NCBI GenBank assembly: GCA_964509295.1
Contig: CAZDWS010000005.1
Span: 62,001-126,000 of the forward strand
DNA from: JBGSQR01 sp964509295
GTDB taxonomy: Bacteria; Desulfobacterota; Desulfuromonadia; Geobacterales; Pseudopelobacteraceae
Direction: 5' to 3'
DNA: 64,000 nt
Part shown: positions 1 to 8,924 of the stretch, in pieces
Layout: every line of letters starts with the position of its first letter
Numbering within the stretch: position 1 is the stretch's first letter
Made by a program: the position numbers and the translations under genes
Notes under the pieces: model-generated
Databases searched by the model: none
What the model saw: the letters and a program-made list of their open reading frames with translations, nothing else
Told to the model about the DNA's origin: nothing

Positions 1-1173
1 GCGGCTCTCCGCAGGCAACTGGAAAAAGATTATCCAAATGTGGACATCAGCCATGTCAAAAGTCTCCGCGAATATGCATCCAGCATTTCAGAGCATACAC
101 CGTCCGTTGTACTTCTCGACATACACCTGTCTGACGGCCAGTCCTTGGGAATGCTGACCTCCCCTGCCGGTGAAGGAGCTTTTCCCATAATAATCATGAC
201 CAGCTACGGCAGCCAGCAGCTTGCCGTTGATGCCATCAAGGCCGGCGCACTTGATTACATAGTAAAGTCACCGGATGTTTTCAAGTCAATTTCCGGGGTT
301 ATTGAGGGGACGTTGCGAGAATGGAAACTGCTGCAGGAAAAAAAACAGATGGAGATGCAGCTTAAGGATTCACAGGCCCGAATTATTCAGCAGGAAAAAA
401 TGGCCTCCATTGGACAACTGGCTGCCGGTGTAGCCCATGAGATCAACAACCCCATGGGCTACATTTCCAGTAATATGAGTTCCCTGGGCAGATACGTGGA
501 TAAACTGTCACAGTTTATTCATACCCAGGAACAGGCTATTGAAAAATGCGCTGACCCGGAGACTAAAGCGGAAGTGGCCGGCCTGAAAAAACAGATCAAA
601 CTTGATTACATACTGAATGACTTGCACAATCTGATAACCGAGTCCCTGGAAGGTTCCCAGAGAGTCAGCAAAATTGTCCAGGATCTGAAGAGCTTTTCTC
701 GCGAAGACAAAAACGAACCGACCCTCAGTGACCTGAATGAGCATATCAAGAGCACAATCAATATTGTCAGAAACGAAATCAAATATGTTGCAGAGCTGGA
801 TTTACAGTTCGGCGACATCCCTCCGATCCTCTGTCATCCCCAGCAGATCGGCCAGGTGGTCATGAATCTGCTGGTTAATGCGGCCCACGCCATTACGGAC
901 AATGGAATCATTACGCTGACGACTTCCCAGGTGGATGACATGGTCGAAGTCAGAATCAGCGATACCGGCTGCGGCATTTCTCCGGAAAATATCAAGAAGA
1001 TCTTTGAGCCGTTTTTTACAACCAAAGAACCGGGTAAGGGAACCGGACTGGGGCTGGCCATCAGCCTGGATATCATCAGAAAACATGATGGAGAGTTGCT
1101 GGTGCAGAGCGAGCCGGGAAAAGGCACAACGTTTACGGTTCGTTTGCCGGCGATTGATAACAAAAAGACTTAA
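1..1173 (+). CDS. Receiver-histidine kinase hybrid protein, 5' end cut by window edge
   Basis: The reading frame is open to base 1, so the start lies outside the window; a GTG at 40 is inside the receiver domain and is not a credible start. The visible part begins within a response-regulator receiver (phospho-acceptor Asp in VVLLDIHLSD, Thr in IIMTSYGS, Lys in DYIVKS), then a coiled linker, a HisKA domain with the phospho-His in VAHEINNP (about residue 146 of the visible part), and a HATPase_c domain with N box (NLLVNAAHA), G1 (DTGCGIS) and G2 (GKGTGLGL). It has no membrane segment, so it is a cytoplasmic kinase whose input is phosphorylation of its own receiver. Its receiver lacks the KPWN signature shared by the downstream receivers. 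It heads the signalling cluster ending near 9.48 kb and could phosphorylate those receivers; that pairing is inference. Confidence 0.9.
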   Translation, partial: AALRRQLEKDYPNVDISHVKSLREYASSISEHTPSVVLLDIHLSDGQSLGMLTSPAGEGAFPIIIMTSYGSQQLAVDAIKAGALDYIVKSPDVFKSISGVIEGTLREWKLLQEKKQMEMQLKDSQARIIQQEKMASIGQLAAGVAHEINNPMGYISSNMSSLGRYVDKLSQFIHTQEQAIEKCADPETKAEVAGLKKQIKLDYILNDLHNLITESLEGSQRVSKIVQDLKSFSREDKNEPTLSDLNEHIKSTINIVRNEIKYVAELDLQFGDIPPILCHPQQIGQVVMNLLVNAAHAITDNGIITLTTSQVDDMVEVRISDTGCGISPENIKKIFEPFFTTKEPGKGTGLGLAISLDIIRKHDGELLVQSEPGKGTTFTVRLPAIDNKKT

Positions 1174-1178
1174 AGGCT

Positions 1179-1281
1179 CCCTCATCCGGCCTTCGGCCAC
1201 CTTCTCCCAGGGGGAGAAGGGATTTTCAGACAACAACCCTTCTCCCTCTGGGAGAAGGTGCCCCACAGGGGCGGATGAGGG
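1179..1281. repeat. Long imperfect palindrome (intergenic repeat)
   Basis: Arms 1179-1221 and 1237-1281 are inverted copies of a sequence starting CCCTCATCCG and ending GGAGAAGGG, separated by a 15-base loop. Only a few positions differ between the arms. This type of CCCTCATCC...CCTTCTCCC element occurs dispersed in many proteobacterial genomes. As RNA it would fold into a hairpin of more than 40 base pairs between the first kinase gene and the next gene. Confidence 0.85.
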
Positions 1282-1329
1282 AATAAACCAGGGTTTACCT
1301 GACACAGCGCCGAGGGGGATTCAACACAA

Positions 1330-2124
1330 ATGTACAATGAACCGATCAAAATTCTCTGTGTCGATGATGAGCGCAATGTTCTCAAGTCACTGGAACGGCT
1401 TTTTCTGGATGACGACTATGAAATCTTTCTGGCTGATTCAGGAGAAGAAGGATTAAAACTTTTGGAAAGTAACGGTCCTTTTCAGGTTATTATTTCCGAC
1501 TACCGCATGCCGGTTATGAACGGGGTGGATTTTCTGAAAGCTGTTTATGAACGGATGCCGGAAACAGTCAGGATTGTTCTGTCAGGATACGCTGATGCCG
1601 GGGCAATTGTGGCGGCTATCAATGAGGGGCATATCTATAAATTCATCCCAAAACCCTGGAATGACGAGGAGCTACGGGTCACAATCAATAACTGCCTGGA
1701 GAGATATTTTCTGCAGAAAAACAACCGCGAACTGCTGGACAAACTGGCAATTGCCAATCAGGCGCTGGAAGAGAAAGTCAGACAACGCACTGAGGAGCTG
1801 GAACTGCACGTACGCGCACTGGAGTTTGCCCAACAGATGATGTGGTCGCTTCCGGTGGGTGTAATCGGAATTGATGAGAACAACATGGTTGCTCACTGCA
1901 ATACGGTTGCTGCAAAGTACCTGAAGAGTGTCTGTACCGACTTTCTGGGCTCGGACGTCACTCAGAGTTGCAATCTGGAGATGGGAAGTTTTATTGAAAA
2001 AACAAAAAAACAAAAAATTACGGAAACAATGATAACCCTGGACGACAAAAACTGTCGAATCATGGGGAGAACTGTTACTTTAAATAACAGTGAAGCTGTG
2101 GTTCTTGTAATTATGGAGATGTGA
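1330..2124 (+). CDS. Response regulator with PAS domain, no catalytic output
   Basis: 264 residues. An N-terminal receiver (about 5-125) has the acidic DDE pocket, phospho-acceptor Asp in VIISDYRMP, and the KPWNDEEL segment typical of the HupR/RpfG-like receiver group. A coiled-coil segment (about 130-170, with VRQRTEELEL) leads into a PAS-like domain (about 175-264, PVGVIGIDENN). There is no kinase, GGDEF, HD-GYP or DNA-binding domain, so it is probably a phosphorylated adaptor or sensor that works through protein contacts. It follows the palindromic repeat and is 4 bases from the next gene, so it is very likely cotranscribed with it. The PAS ligand cannot be read from the sequence. Confidence 0.85.
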   Translation: MYNEPIKILCVDDERNVLKSLERLFLDDDYEIFLADSGEEGLKLLESNGPFQVIISDYRMPVMNGVDFLKAVYERMPETVRIVLSGYADAGAIVAAINEGHIYKFIPKPWNDEELRVTINNCLERYFLQKNNRELLDKLAIANQALEEKVRQRTEELELHVRALEFAQQMMWSLPVGVIGIDENNMVAHCNTVAAKYLKSVCTDFLGSDVTQSCNLEMGSFIEKTKKQKITETMITLDDKNCRIMGRTVTLNNSEAVVLVIMEM

Positions 2125-2128
2125 CCTG

Positions 2129-3082
2129 ATGCAAACGGTACTTTTTGTTGATGATGAACAGCCAATCAGAAATGCGCTGGAACGCGTTTACCATGAACGC
2201 GACGACGTACGGTGCCTGTTTGCCGGGTCCGGTGCGGAAGGGCTTAAAATTCTTGAGCAGGAAGAGGTCTGGGTTGTTGTTTCAGACTACCTGATGCCCG
2301 AAATGCGCGGTATCGAATTTCTGGCAAAAGCCAAAACATTGCATCCAGAGACGGTGCGGATCATGATGACCGCTCACGCCGATCTGTCAATTGCCATTCA
2401 GGCGATCAACAGAAGCGAGGCCTTTAGATTTATCACTAAACCATGGGATAACCAGGAACTAATGGAGACTGTAGACGAGGCTCTGATTCGATACCGGCTG
2501 GTCAAGTCACTGGGGAGCCACGATGAGTCGCTCTACCTGTCTCTGGCCCAGACTGTTGAACTCAAGGATCCATATACAAAGGGACATTGTGACCGGGTTG
2601 CCCATTATGCCGTCAGTCTTGCCAAAATGATCGGCTTAAACCAGGACAAAATCAAAGACATAAAACATGGCAGCTGGCTGCATGACTGCGGAAAAATCGG
2701 AGTACCTGAAGCAGTTTTGAATTCATCACTGTCACTTTCGGAAGACGAGATGGAGATCATCCGCAACCATCCCGGCTGGGGTTCGGAGGTGGCCAGACAG
2801 GCCCGCATGTCGGAAACAGTTATCAATATTATATTACACCACCATGAGCGCTACGATGGCACAGGCTATCCGGCCGGACTGACTGGTAAAATGATCCCCA
2901 TCGAAGCAAGAATTGTTGCCATTGCGGATGTGTTTGATGCACTTTATTCCGACCGTCCTTACCGAAAGGCATACAACCTGGATATGGCACTTGAAATCAT
3001 GAAGGACATGACCACTACACATTTTGATCCATACCTGATGGATCTGTTTATCACTATTGCAAATAATGAGAGGGCAGAATGA
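2129..3082 (+). CDS. Response regulator with HD-GYP domain (c-di-GMP phosphodiesterase, RpfG-like)
   Basis: 317 residues. The receiver occupies about residues 1-120, with phospho-acceptor Asp in VVVSDYLMP and a TKPWDNQEL segment. The HD-GYP domain (about 135-315) has the metal-binding HD in HDCGKIGVP (about residue 185) and a complete HHHERYDGTGYP motif (about 240-247). Proteins of this family hydrolyse cyclic di-GMP when the receiver is phosphorylated; all diagnostic residues are present, so activity is expected. Its stop overlaps the start of the next gene by four bases (ATGA), which indicates translational coupling of the two HD-GYP regulators. Confidence 0.92.
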   Translation: MQTVLFVDDEQPIRNALERVYHERDDVRCLFAGSGAEGLKILEQEEVWVVVSDYLMPEMRGIEFLAKAKTLHPETVRIMMTAHADLSIAIQAINRSEAFRFITKPWDNQELMETVDEALIRYRLVKSLGSHDESLYLSLAQTVELKDPYTKGHCDRVAHYAVSLAKMIGLNQDKIKDIKHGSWLHDCGKIGVPEAVLNSSLSLSEDEMEIIRNHPGWGSEVARQARMSETVINIILHHHERYDGTGYPAGLTGKMIPIEARIVAIADVFDALYSDRPYRKAYNLDMALEIMKDMTTTHFDPYLMDLFITIANNERAE

Positions 3083-4389
3083 GTGAAGCGCCGCAAAGAA
3101 TCACTGTCCTGCTGGTGGATGACGAAGAAAACATCATCCGATCCTTAAAGCGATTGCTAATGGATGAGGATTTCGATCTGGAAACAGCCTGCTCCGGTGA
3201 AGAAGGTCTGGAAAAGTTGGCCAGCTTGCAGAATGTCGGCCTGATTGTTTCCGACCAACGCATGCCCGGTATGAACGGTGCCGAGTTTCTGGGAAAGTCC
3301 CAGGAATTGGCCCCGAATGCACTGAGGATACTGTTAACCGGCTATTCTGATATCAATGCCACTATCGATGCCATAAATAAAGGGGGCGCCTACCGTTATC
3401 TTTCCAAGCCGTGGAACGATGAAGACCTGCTGCAGACAATTCGCGATGCCATTCGCCAGTATTCTCTGATGGATGAAAACCGGCGTCTGCAGGCAATTAT
3501 TCAGCAGCAAAACGAAGAACTGAAGGAGTGGAATCAAAATCTTAAGGGACGAGTGCTTGAGCAAACGACCTCTATACGCATGAGAAATGACGAACTCAAA
3601 TCACTGGTCGTCAAAGCAAAAAACAATTACACAGCAGTAATTACTGCTTTTTCCAGCCTGGTGGAATTACAGGGCGGCAGGCGCCACAAACATGCCAGCA
3701 ATGTGGCGGAACTGTCAGTAAACGTAGCAAAAGAAATCGGTATCAAGGGGGATGTGCTGGAAAGCTTGAGGATTGCCGCCCTTCTGCATGATATTGGCGA
3801 GATTGGTATTTCTGAAAAAGTATTGGCTACTCCACTAGATGCCATGAGTGTTGAGGATTACAAAAAATATCAGCAACACCCTCTGCGCGGTCAGATGATG
3901 ATTGACGAGATTGAAGACCTGAGACCGGTCGGGGTTTTGATCCGGCATCACCATGAGAACTTCGACGGCAGCGGATTCCCCGACGGTCTGGCCGGTGAGA
4001 GCATCCCGCTGGGGGCCCGGATTATCGCCTATGCGGATCATATCGACAAGGTTGCCCAGACCTGCACAGCCGGACTGGCCGAACAAGCCCTTGCAAAAAC
4101 AGCCCACTTGATCGGAAAGGATCTGGATCCTGCCTTGACTCCGGCCTTCAAACGCCTGACTAAATATATCTATTTTGCCAAAAGCAATGAAAGTGATCTG
4201 GTGGAGATTGAACTGGAGGCCAAAGAGTTGACCCCGGGAATGCAGCTTTCCAGGGATGTGTGCAGCGGTTCCGGCATACTGCTGCTAAAACGTGGATCCA
4301 CACTTGACGAAAACAAGGTCATTGCCATTCAGCGCAACTACAGGCTGGATCCACCGAGTCATGGTGTTTTTGTAACAACGAGCGGATAA
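3079..4389 (+). CDS. Response regulator with divergent HD-GYP domain
   Basis: 436 residues: receiver (about 8-130; Asp in LIVSDQRMP; SKPWNDEDL), a long coiled coil (about 135-185), an HD-GYP domain (about 185-345) and a short C-terminal segment (about 360-430) with the LTPGMQLSRDV and GILLLKRG pattern seen after some HD-GYP domains. The metal-binding HD is kept, but the usual HDIGKIGIP reads HDIGEIGIS (Lys to Glu at about residue 240) and GYP reads GFP (HHHENFDGSGFP). The family lysine contacts the substrate phosphate, so this copy may be weak, altered in specificity, or a c-di-GMP sensor. It is coupled to the canonical HD-GYP gene upstream and lies 11 bases before the MglA-like gene. Confidence 0.88.
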   Translation: MSEAPQRITVLLVDDEENIIRSLKRLLMDEDFDLETACSGEEGLEKLASLQNVGLIVSDQRMPGMNGAEFLGKSQELAPNALRILLTGYSDINATIDAINKGGAYRYLSKPWNDEDLLQTIRDAIRQYSLMDENRRLQAIIQQQNEELKEWNQNLKGRVLEQTTSIRMRNDELKSLVVKAKNNYTAVITAFSSLVELQGGRRHKHASNVAELSVNVAKEIGIKGDVLESLRIAALLHDIGEIGISEKVLATPLDAMSVEDYKKYQQHPLRGQMMIDEIEDLRPVGVLIRHHHENFDGSGFPDGLAGESIPLGARIIAYADHIDKVAQTCTAGLAEQALAKTAHLIGKDLDPALTPAFKRLTKYIYFAKSNESDLVEIELEAKELTPGMQLSRDVCSGSGILLLKRGSTLDENKVIAIQRNYRLDPPSHGVFVTTSG

Positions 4390-4400
4390 AAGCGGCCCAA

Positions 4401-5060
4401 ATGATCGAATTCGACGAACAAAATAAAAAGATCGTGCTGAAGCTGGTTTACTACGGCCCGGCGTTATCAGGCAAAACCACTAATCTGCTGACGCTGCATG
4501 ACCAGCTTTCCATGGAAGGCCGCGGTGAACTGATGTTGCTGGACACTACCGAGGACCGCACTATTTATTTCGATCTGCTCCCTTTCTTTTATGTTGCTCC
4601 GTCCGGCATGAAGATCAAGCTGAAGATTTATACGGTGCCGGGACAGGTGCGTCATGATGCAACACGCAAGGCGGTGCTGCAGAGGGCCGATGGCGTCGTA
4701 TTTGTGGCTGATTCCCAGTTGTCCCAGATGGCGGATAATTTTGAAAGTTTTGATAACCTGGAAACCAACCTGTCCATGGTCGGACTTACTCTGGAGCGTT
4801 TGCCGCTAGTGCTGCAATTCAACAAACGTGATCTGCCGGATGTGGTTTCGGAAGAGGAGTTACGCCGGGTCTGGGCACCCACCGGCTTGCCGGTCCACAT
4901 GGCTGCCGCTCTTAAAGGATGGGGTACACTGGAGACCTTTGAAGAAATTCTGGGCTTGATGTTTGATTCGGTCAATGCCCGCTATGGCTTGACATCCAGG
5001 TTTGAAGTAGACCGGAATATTTTCCTGAGAGAAATATTGAAGGTGCATAATGAGCACTAA
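4401..5060 (+). CDS. mglA: MglA-like small GTPase
   Basis: 219 residues, near the usual 195-220 for MglA. Visible motifs are the P loop GPALSGKTT, the switch region DTTEDRTIYFD, TVPGQ in place of the Ras DxxGQ (typical of MglA), and the guanine-specificity motif FNKRDLPD. In Myxococcus and relatives MglA-GTP marks the leading pole and controls type IV pili and gliding, with MglB (a roadblock-domain GAP) as partner. No MglB gene is seen nearby. The gene overlaps the next kinase gene by 11 bases. Its location between HD-GYP regulators, a kinase and a PilB-like ATPase suggests it links phosphosignalling to polarity or pilus function. That role is inferred from the family and the neighbours. Confidence 0.88.
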   Translation: MIEFDEQNKKIVLKLVYYGPALSGKTTNLLTLHDQLSMEGRGELMLLDTTEDRTIYFDLLPFFYVAPSGMKIKLKIYTVPGQVRHDATRKAVLQRADGVVFVADSQLSQMADNFESFDNLETNLSMVGLTLERLPLVLQFNKRDLPDVVSEEELRRVWAPTGLPVHMAAALKGWGTLETFEEILGLMFDSVNARYGLTSRFEVDRNIFLREILKVHNEH

Positions 5061-6351
5061 CATGCCGCAGATAAATTTTATTGTAGGTGAGGAGCGACGC
5101 CTGACAGCAATTATTTCGCGTAACGAGATTGAGCCGTTACTGAAAAGCCTTGTGAAAGCCGGCCCGGCCATGGCCTGCGTCCTGGATGAAGATGGGCTGC
5201 CAATCTGCCGCCAGGGCAGCGACAGCGCTTTCAACACTTACAACGAGATCCGTTACGGCCTGTTGGTGGAGGGTGAACCCCAGGGGACACTGCTGATTTC
5301 ATTTGATCCGGTTAACTGCGCTATGGCCGAGCCGTTAGCCCTTCTGGCTCGTGATGCCATACAGCTTACCATAACCAACAATCTTAAACGCATGTTGACG
5401 ACAGAAATGCACACCTCTATTGTTCAGGAGTCCTACGATCAGTTAATGGAAACAAACAAAAGGCTTTCGGAGTCGGAAGACCGTTACCGCCAACTGGCTA
5501 TTTCACTGGAACAAAAGGTTGAAGAGCGGACGTCCGAACTGAAGAAGGCTTATGCCAGGATGCTGCAACAGGAAAAACTGGCTGCCGTTGGCGGTCTTGC
5601 AGCCGGGATGGCCCATGAAATCAACAATCCAAATGGCTTTGTGCTTAGCAACATGGCCACTTTAAAGCGTTATGTGGATCGCATGAAAGAGATGATAGGC
5701 TTTTATCAGCAATTACTGTCCGGGAACCTGACTCCTTTACAACAGAACGAGGCTGCTGAAAAGAAACTGAGCGAACTGAAGCTTGATTTCATACTTTCCG
5801 ATATAGAAGAGCTTCTGACACAGTCAATAGAAGGGGCAAAACGGATCGCACGAATAGTTGCCGACCTGAAAGGTTTTTCCCATGTGGATGAAACAGGTGG
5901 CGCTGATGCCGACCTGAATGTTGAGTTGGAAAGGGTGCTGTCAGTTCTGGCGGCACAGGTTCCGGCAGATGCTATTATCCAGCGCGACCTGCAGCCTCTG
6001 CCGCTCATCGGCTGTAATCCAGGGCTCATGTCCCAGGCTTTCTTCAACATCATTCAAAATGCCCTGCTGTCAAGGGATTCCGGGCTGATTTTGAAAATTG
6101 CTACTGTGGCTGACAATGGCACAGTAATCATCAAGATTAGTGACAATGGCTGCGGCATACCCACCGGGAATCTAACCCGCATTTTTGAACCGTTTTTCAC
6201 CACGCGTGACGTGGGAAATGGTACAGGAATGGGGTTGACTGTTACCAGGGAGATCGTCAATAACGCAGGCGGTACGATTGAGTGTGAATCAGACGTCGGC
6301 TCAGGAACTACAGTAACAATAAGGATTCCCATAATTCAGAACAGGGGTTAA
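5050..6351 (+). CDS. Cytoplasmic sensor histidine kinase
   Basis: 433 residues with no membrane segment. The N-terminal ~115 residues form a small alpha/beta sensor-like domain (ACVLDEDGLPICRQG then GLLVEGEPQGTLLISFD) that I cannot assign firmly; a GAF-like or roadblock-like fold is possible. A coiled coil (about 125-175) leads to a HisKA domain with the phospho-His in MAHEINNPN (about residue 188) and a HATPase_c domain with DNGCGIP and GNGTGMGL. Translation starts inside the mglA-like gene, so the two products are made together; the N-terminal domain could be the place where GTPase state enters the phosphorelay, but this is speculation. Likely phosphorylation targets are the receivers encoded on both sides. 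Confidence 0.88.
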   Translation: MSTNMPQINFIVGEERRLTAIISRNEIEPLLKSLVKAGPAMACVLDEDGLPICRQGSDSAFNTYNEIRYGLLVEGEPQGTLLISFDPVNCAMAEPLALLARDAIQLTITNNLKRMLTTEMHTSIVQESYDQLMETNKRLSESEDRYRQLAISLEQKVEERTSELKKAYARMLQQEKLAAVGGLAAGMAHEINNPNGFVLSNMATLKRYVDRMKEMIGFYQQLLSGNLTPLQQNEAAEKKLSELKLDFILSDIEELLTQSIEGAKRIARIVADLKGFSHVDETGGADADLNVELERVLSVLAAQVPADAIIQRDLQPLPLIGCNPGLMSQAFFNIIQNALLSRDSGLILKIATVADNGTVIIKISDNGCGIPTGNLTRIFEPFFTTRDVGNGTGMGLTVTREIVNNAGGTIECESDVGSGTTVTIRIPIIQNRG

Positions 6352-6355
6352 TCAA

Positions 6356-8788
6356 ATGAGCAGCCGTTACGCTGACATTTTCAAATCCATAGGCACACCC
6401 AAAGCCGATGCCAATCTGTCCATCACCACTATGGAACCGGATCAGCAGCCGCCTTCGGAACAAAGCTTTACTCTGCTGTTTGTCGATGACGAGGAGAATG
6501 TTCTCAATGCGCTGCGACGCATTTTTCTGGAAGAAAACTACACCATCCTGACGGCAAACTCTGCTCAAAAGGCATTTGAACTGCTTGATCAGCAGCCGGT
6601 TCATTTAATTATTACCGATCACCGCATGCCGGTTATGACAGGCGCAGAACTGCTGAAACTTGTACGGGAGCGTTATCCCGAAACAATCCGCATAATGCTG
6701 ACCGGGCATGCTGACGTCAATTCCATAATGGGCGCGGTGAAAGAAGGCGCTGTCTACAAATTCATTACCAAACCCTGGAATGATGAAGACCTTCGCCTGA
6801 CTGTCTCATTGGCCCTTCAGCAGTTCGTTTTAATGCGGGAAAATCGACGTTTGAAAACAGTCTCACAACTGCAGGAATCAAAAATCAAGAGTTATGCCGG
6901 TCTGTTTGAACAGAATCGCGGCATGCTCGGCGATATTCTTGTCAAATCAGCTGTAATCGGCATGCAGGAACTTGATTTTGCCCGCAAGCAGAAGGATTCC
7001 AAAGAATTTCTGGGAGATTTCCTGGTACGGAGCGGGATTTTGACAGAGTCAACAATCATCGCAGCCCTGCAAAAACAGCTGGATGTGGAACTTATCGACC
7101 TGAGAGAGGTCAACATCCCCCAAAACGTGGCCCGATGCCTGCCGAAAGAGCTTTGCGAAAAAAGCCGCCTGATTCCGGTGCGGCTTGATGGCAATGCACT
7201 GACAATTGCAATGGCAGACCCGTCAGACATTATCACCTGCGACAATATCGGCCGCGTAACCGGCCTGCGGGTATCTCAACTTCTGGCCTCCTCTTCACAG
7301 ATCGGCGATAAAATCACCCATGCCTGGAGCGTCAACGAAGACCAGGACGTCCAGAGTTTTGATGACATGGAGCCGCTGGACGAAATTGACATTGTTCTGG
7401 AAGAAGAAGAAAAAGAGGCCAGCGTAGAAGAACTGATCGGTTCCTCGAAAGTACCGCCGGTGATCCGGATTGTTAACGCCATCATTTCAGAGGCGATCCG
7501 CTATGGTGCCAGCGATATCCATATTGAGGCAAAGACCAAATATACTCTGATCCGCTTCCGCATCGACGGTATGCTGTACGCCAAGATCAAGATCCCCTCC
7601 GATCTGCACCCTGCTGTTATTTCACGCATCAAAATTCTGGCCAAGATGGACATTTCGGAAAGAAGGCGGCCTCAGGATGGCCGTATCACAGTAAAGTCCG
7701 GCACCCGCATTGTGGATATGCGCGTGTCGTCACTTCCGACAATCAACGGCGAAAAGATCGTCATGCGGATTCTGGACAAGAGTGCCTCCATCAAACATCT
7801 TGACGAACTGGGAGTTTTGGAAGACGACTTCCGCAATATTACAATCATCAGTCACAAACCGCAGGGTGTAATTATCGCCACCGGCCCCACCGGCAGCGGT
7901 AAAACCACCATGCTTTATTCGCTGCTGGCAGCAATGATGAACCCGAGCAAGAATTTCGAAACCATTGAAGAACCGGTTGAGTACTTTCTGGAGGAGGCCA
8001 ATCAGGTTTCCATCCATGAAAAAATCGGGCTCTCTTTTGCCCAGGTACTGCGGGCAACACTTCGACAGGATCCTGATGTAATCCTGGTTGGCGAAATCAG
8101 GGATTTCGATACTGCCGATGTGGCCTTTAAAGCTGCATTAACAGGTCACATTGTCCTCTCAACCCTTCACACCAACAGCGCTGTAGCATCAATCACACGT
8201 CTGGTTGACATTGGAATAAAACCATATATCATCGCTTCAGCTCTGGAAGGGGTTATTGCCCAGCGACTGGTGCGAAAAGTTTGCACCAGTTGTGCTGCCC
8301 AGGTCGAACCTGATTTTGCCGCAATGGAACTGTTGCGCCTGCCTAAAGACTATTTCGGGACAAATGTTACTGTCGGGCAGGGATGCTCGAAATGCAATAA
8401 TACTGGATACAAAGGCCGTATAGGCGTTTACGAAATGCTGGTTATGAATGACGACTACCGACAGCTGGTCGGGGGTGACTATAAGGAAGCCGACCTGCTG
8501 AATCTGGCCCGTATCAACGGCATGAAAACATTGCAGGAAGACGGCCTGGAAAAAGTCCGCAGAGGCTGGACAACTCTTGACGAAGTGGTCCGGGTGATCG
8601 GACCGACAGTACGCCTGGAGCGTAAATGCGACGCATGTGGAAAGAATATTGACTCCAAATTCCTTTTCTGCCCGCACTGCGGCGTGTTCCGGCGTAATTG
8701 CTGCAAAAGCTGTCATATGCCGCTGGAAAATGGATGGTTTATGTGTCCGTTCTGCGGAGAAGAGCGGGAAAAACATTCCTTAACTTGA
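6356..8788 (+). CDS. Receiver-PilB/GspE-type ATPase fusion with C-terminal double zinc ribbon
   Basis: 810 residues. Order: a short leader, a receiver (about 37-160; Asp in LIITDHRMP; TKPWNDEDL), an MshEN/T2SSE-N-type domain (about 200-315), an acidic linker, and a PilB/GspE secretion ATPase (about 355-740) with Walker A GPTGSGKTT (about 509-517), the GLSFAQVLRATLRQDPD segment, Walker B/Asp box ILVGEIRD, a STLHTN His box, and a zinc-binding Cys pair set (CTSC and CSKC). The C-terminus (about 757-805) adds CDACGK, CPHCG, CKSC and CPFCG: a double zinc ribbon. Such ATPases power type IV pilus extension or type II secretion. A receiver on the N-terminus suggests direct phospho-control of the motor. 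The gene follows the kinase by 4 bases. No other pilus genes are adjacent. Confidence 0.9.
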   Translation: MSSRYADIFKSIGTPKADANLSITTMEPDQQPPSEQSFTLLFVDDEENVLNALRRIFLEENYTILTANSAQKAFELLDQQPVHLIITDHRMPVMTGAELLKLVRERYPETIRIMLTGHADVNSIMGAVKEGAVYKFITKPWNDEDLRLTVSLALQQFVLMRENRRLKTVSQLQESKIKSYAGLFEQNRGMLGDILVKSAVIGMQELDFARKQKDSKEFLGDFLVRSGILTESTIIAALQKQLDVELIDLREVNIPQNVARCLPKELCEKSRLIPVRLDGNALTIAMADPSDIITCDNIGRVTGLRVSQLLASSSQIGDKITHAWSVNEDQDVQSFDDMEPLDEIDIVLEEEEKEASVEELIGSSKVPPVIRIVNAIISEAIRYGASDIHIEAKTKYTLIRFRIDGMLYAKIKIPSDLHPAVISRIKILAKMDISERRRPQDGRITVKSGTRIVDMRVSSLPTINGEKIVMRILDKSASIKHLDELGVLEDDFRNITIISHKPQGVIIATGPTGSGKTTMLYSLLAAMMNPSKNFETIEEPVEYFLEEANQVSIHEKIGLSFAQVLRATLRQDPDVILVGEIRDFDTADVAFKAALTGHIVLSTLHTNSAVASITRLVDIGIKPYIIASALEGVIAQRLVRKVCTSCAAQVEPDFAAMELLRLPKDYFGTNVTVGQGCSKCNNTGYKGRIGVYEMLVMNDDYRQLVGGDYKEADLLNLARINGMKTLQEDGLEKVRRGWTTLDEVVRVIGPTVRLERKCDACGKNIDSKFLFCPHCGVFRRNCCKSCHMPLENGWFMCPFCGEEREKHSLT

Positions 8789-8924
8789 TTAGTTTTTATT
8801 TTCTGTTAAATGAATCATGAACATTCAAAGAGTAACTCCTCCCCCGCTGGGGAAGAGAACCTGTTTGACATGTTTTGCGGCAATTTAGAACTAATCAGTT
8901 CCTAAATATTTAAAGGAGCAAATA

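Noticed and set aside
802..1305. 167-codon minus-strand frame spanning the kinase end and the palindromic repeat
   Set aside because: Uses repeat sequence and the antisense of the kinase ATPase domain; not a gene.
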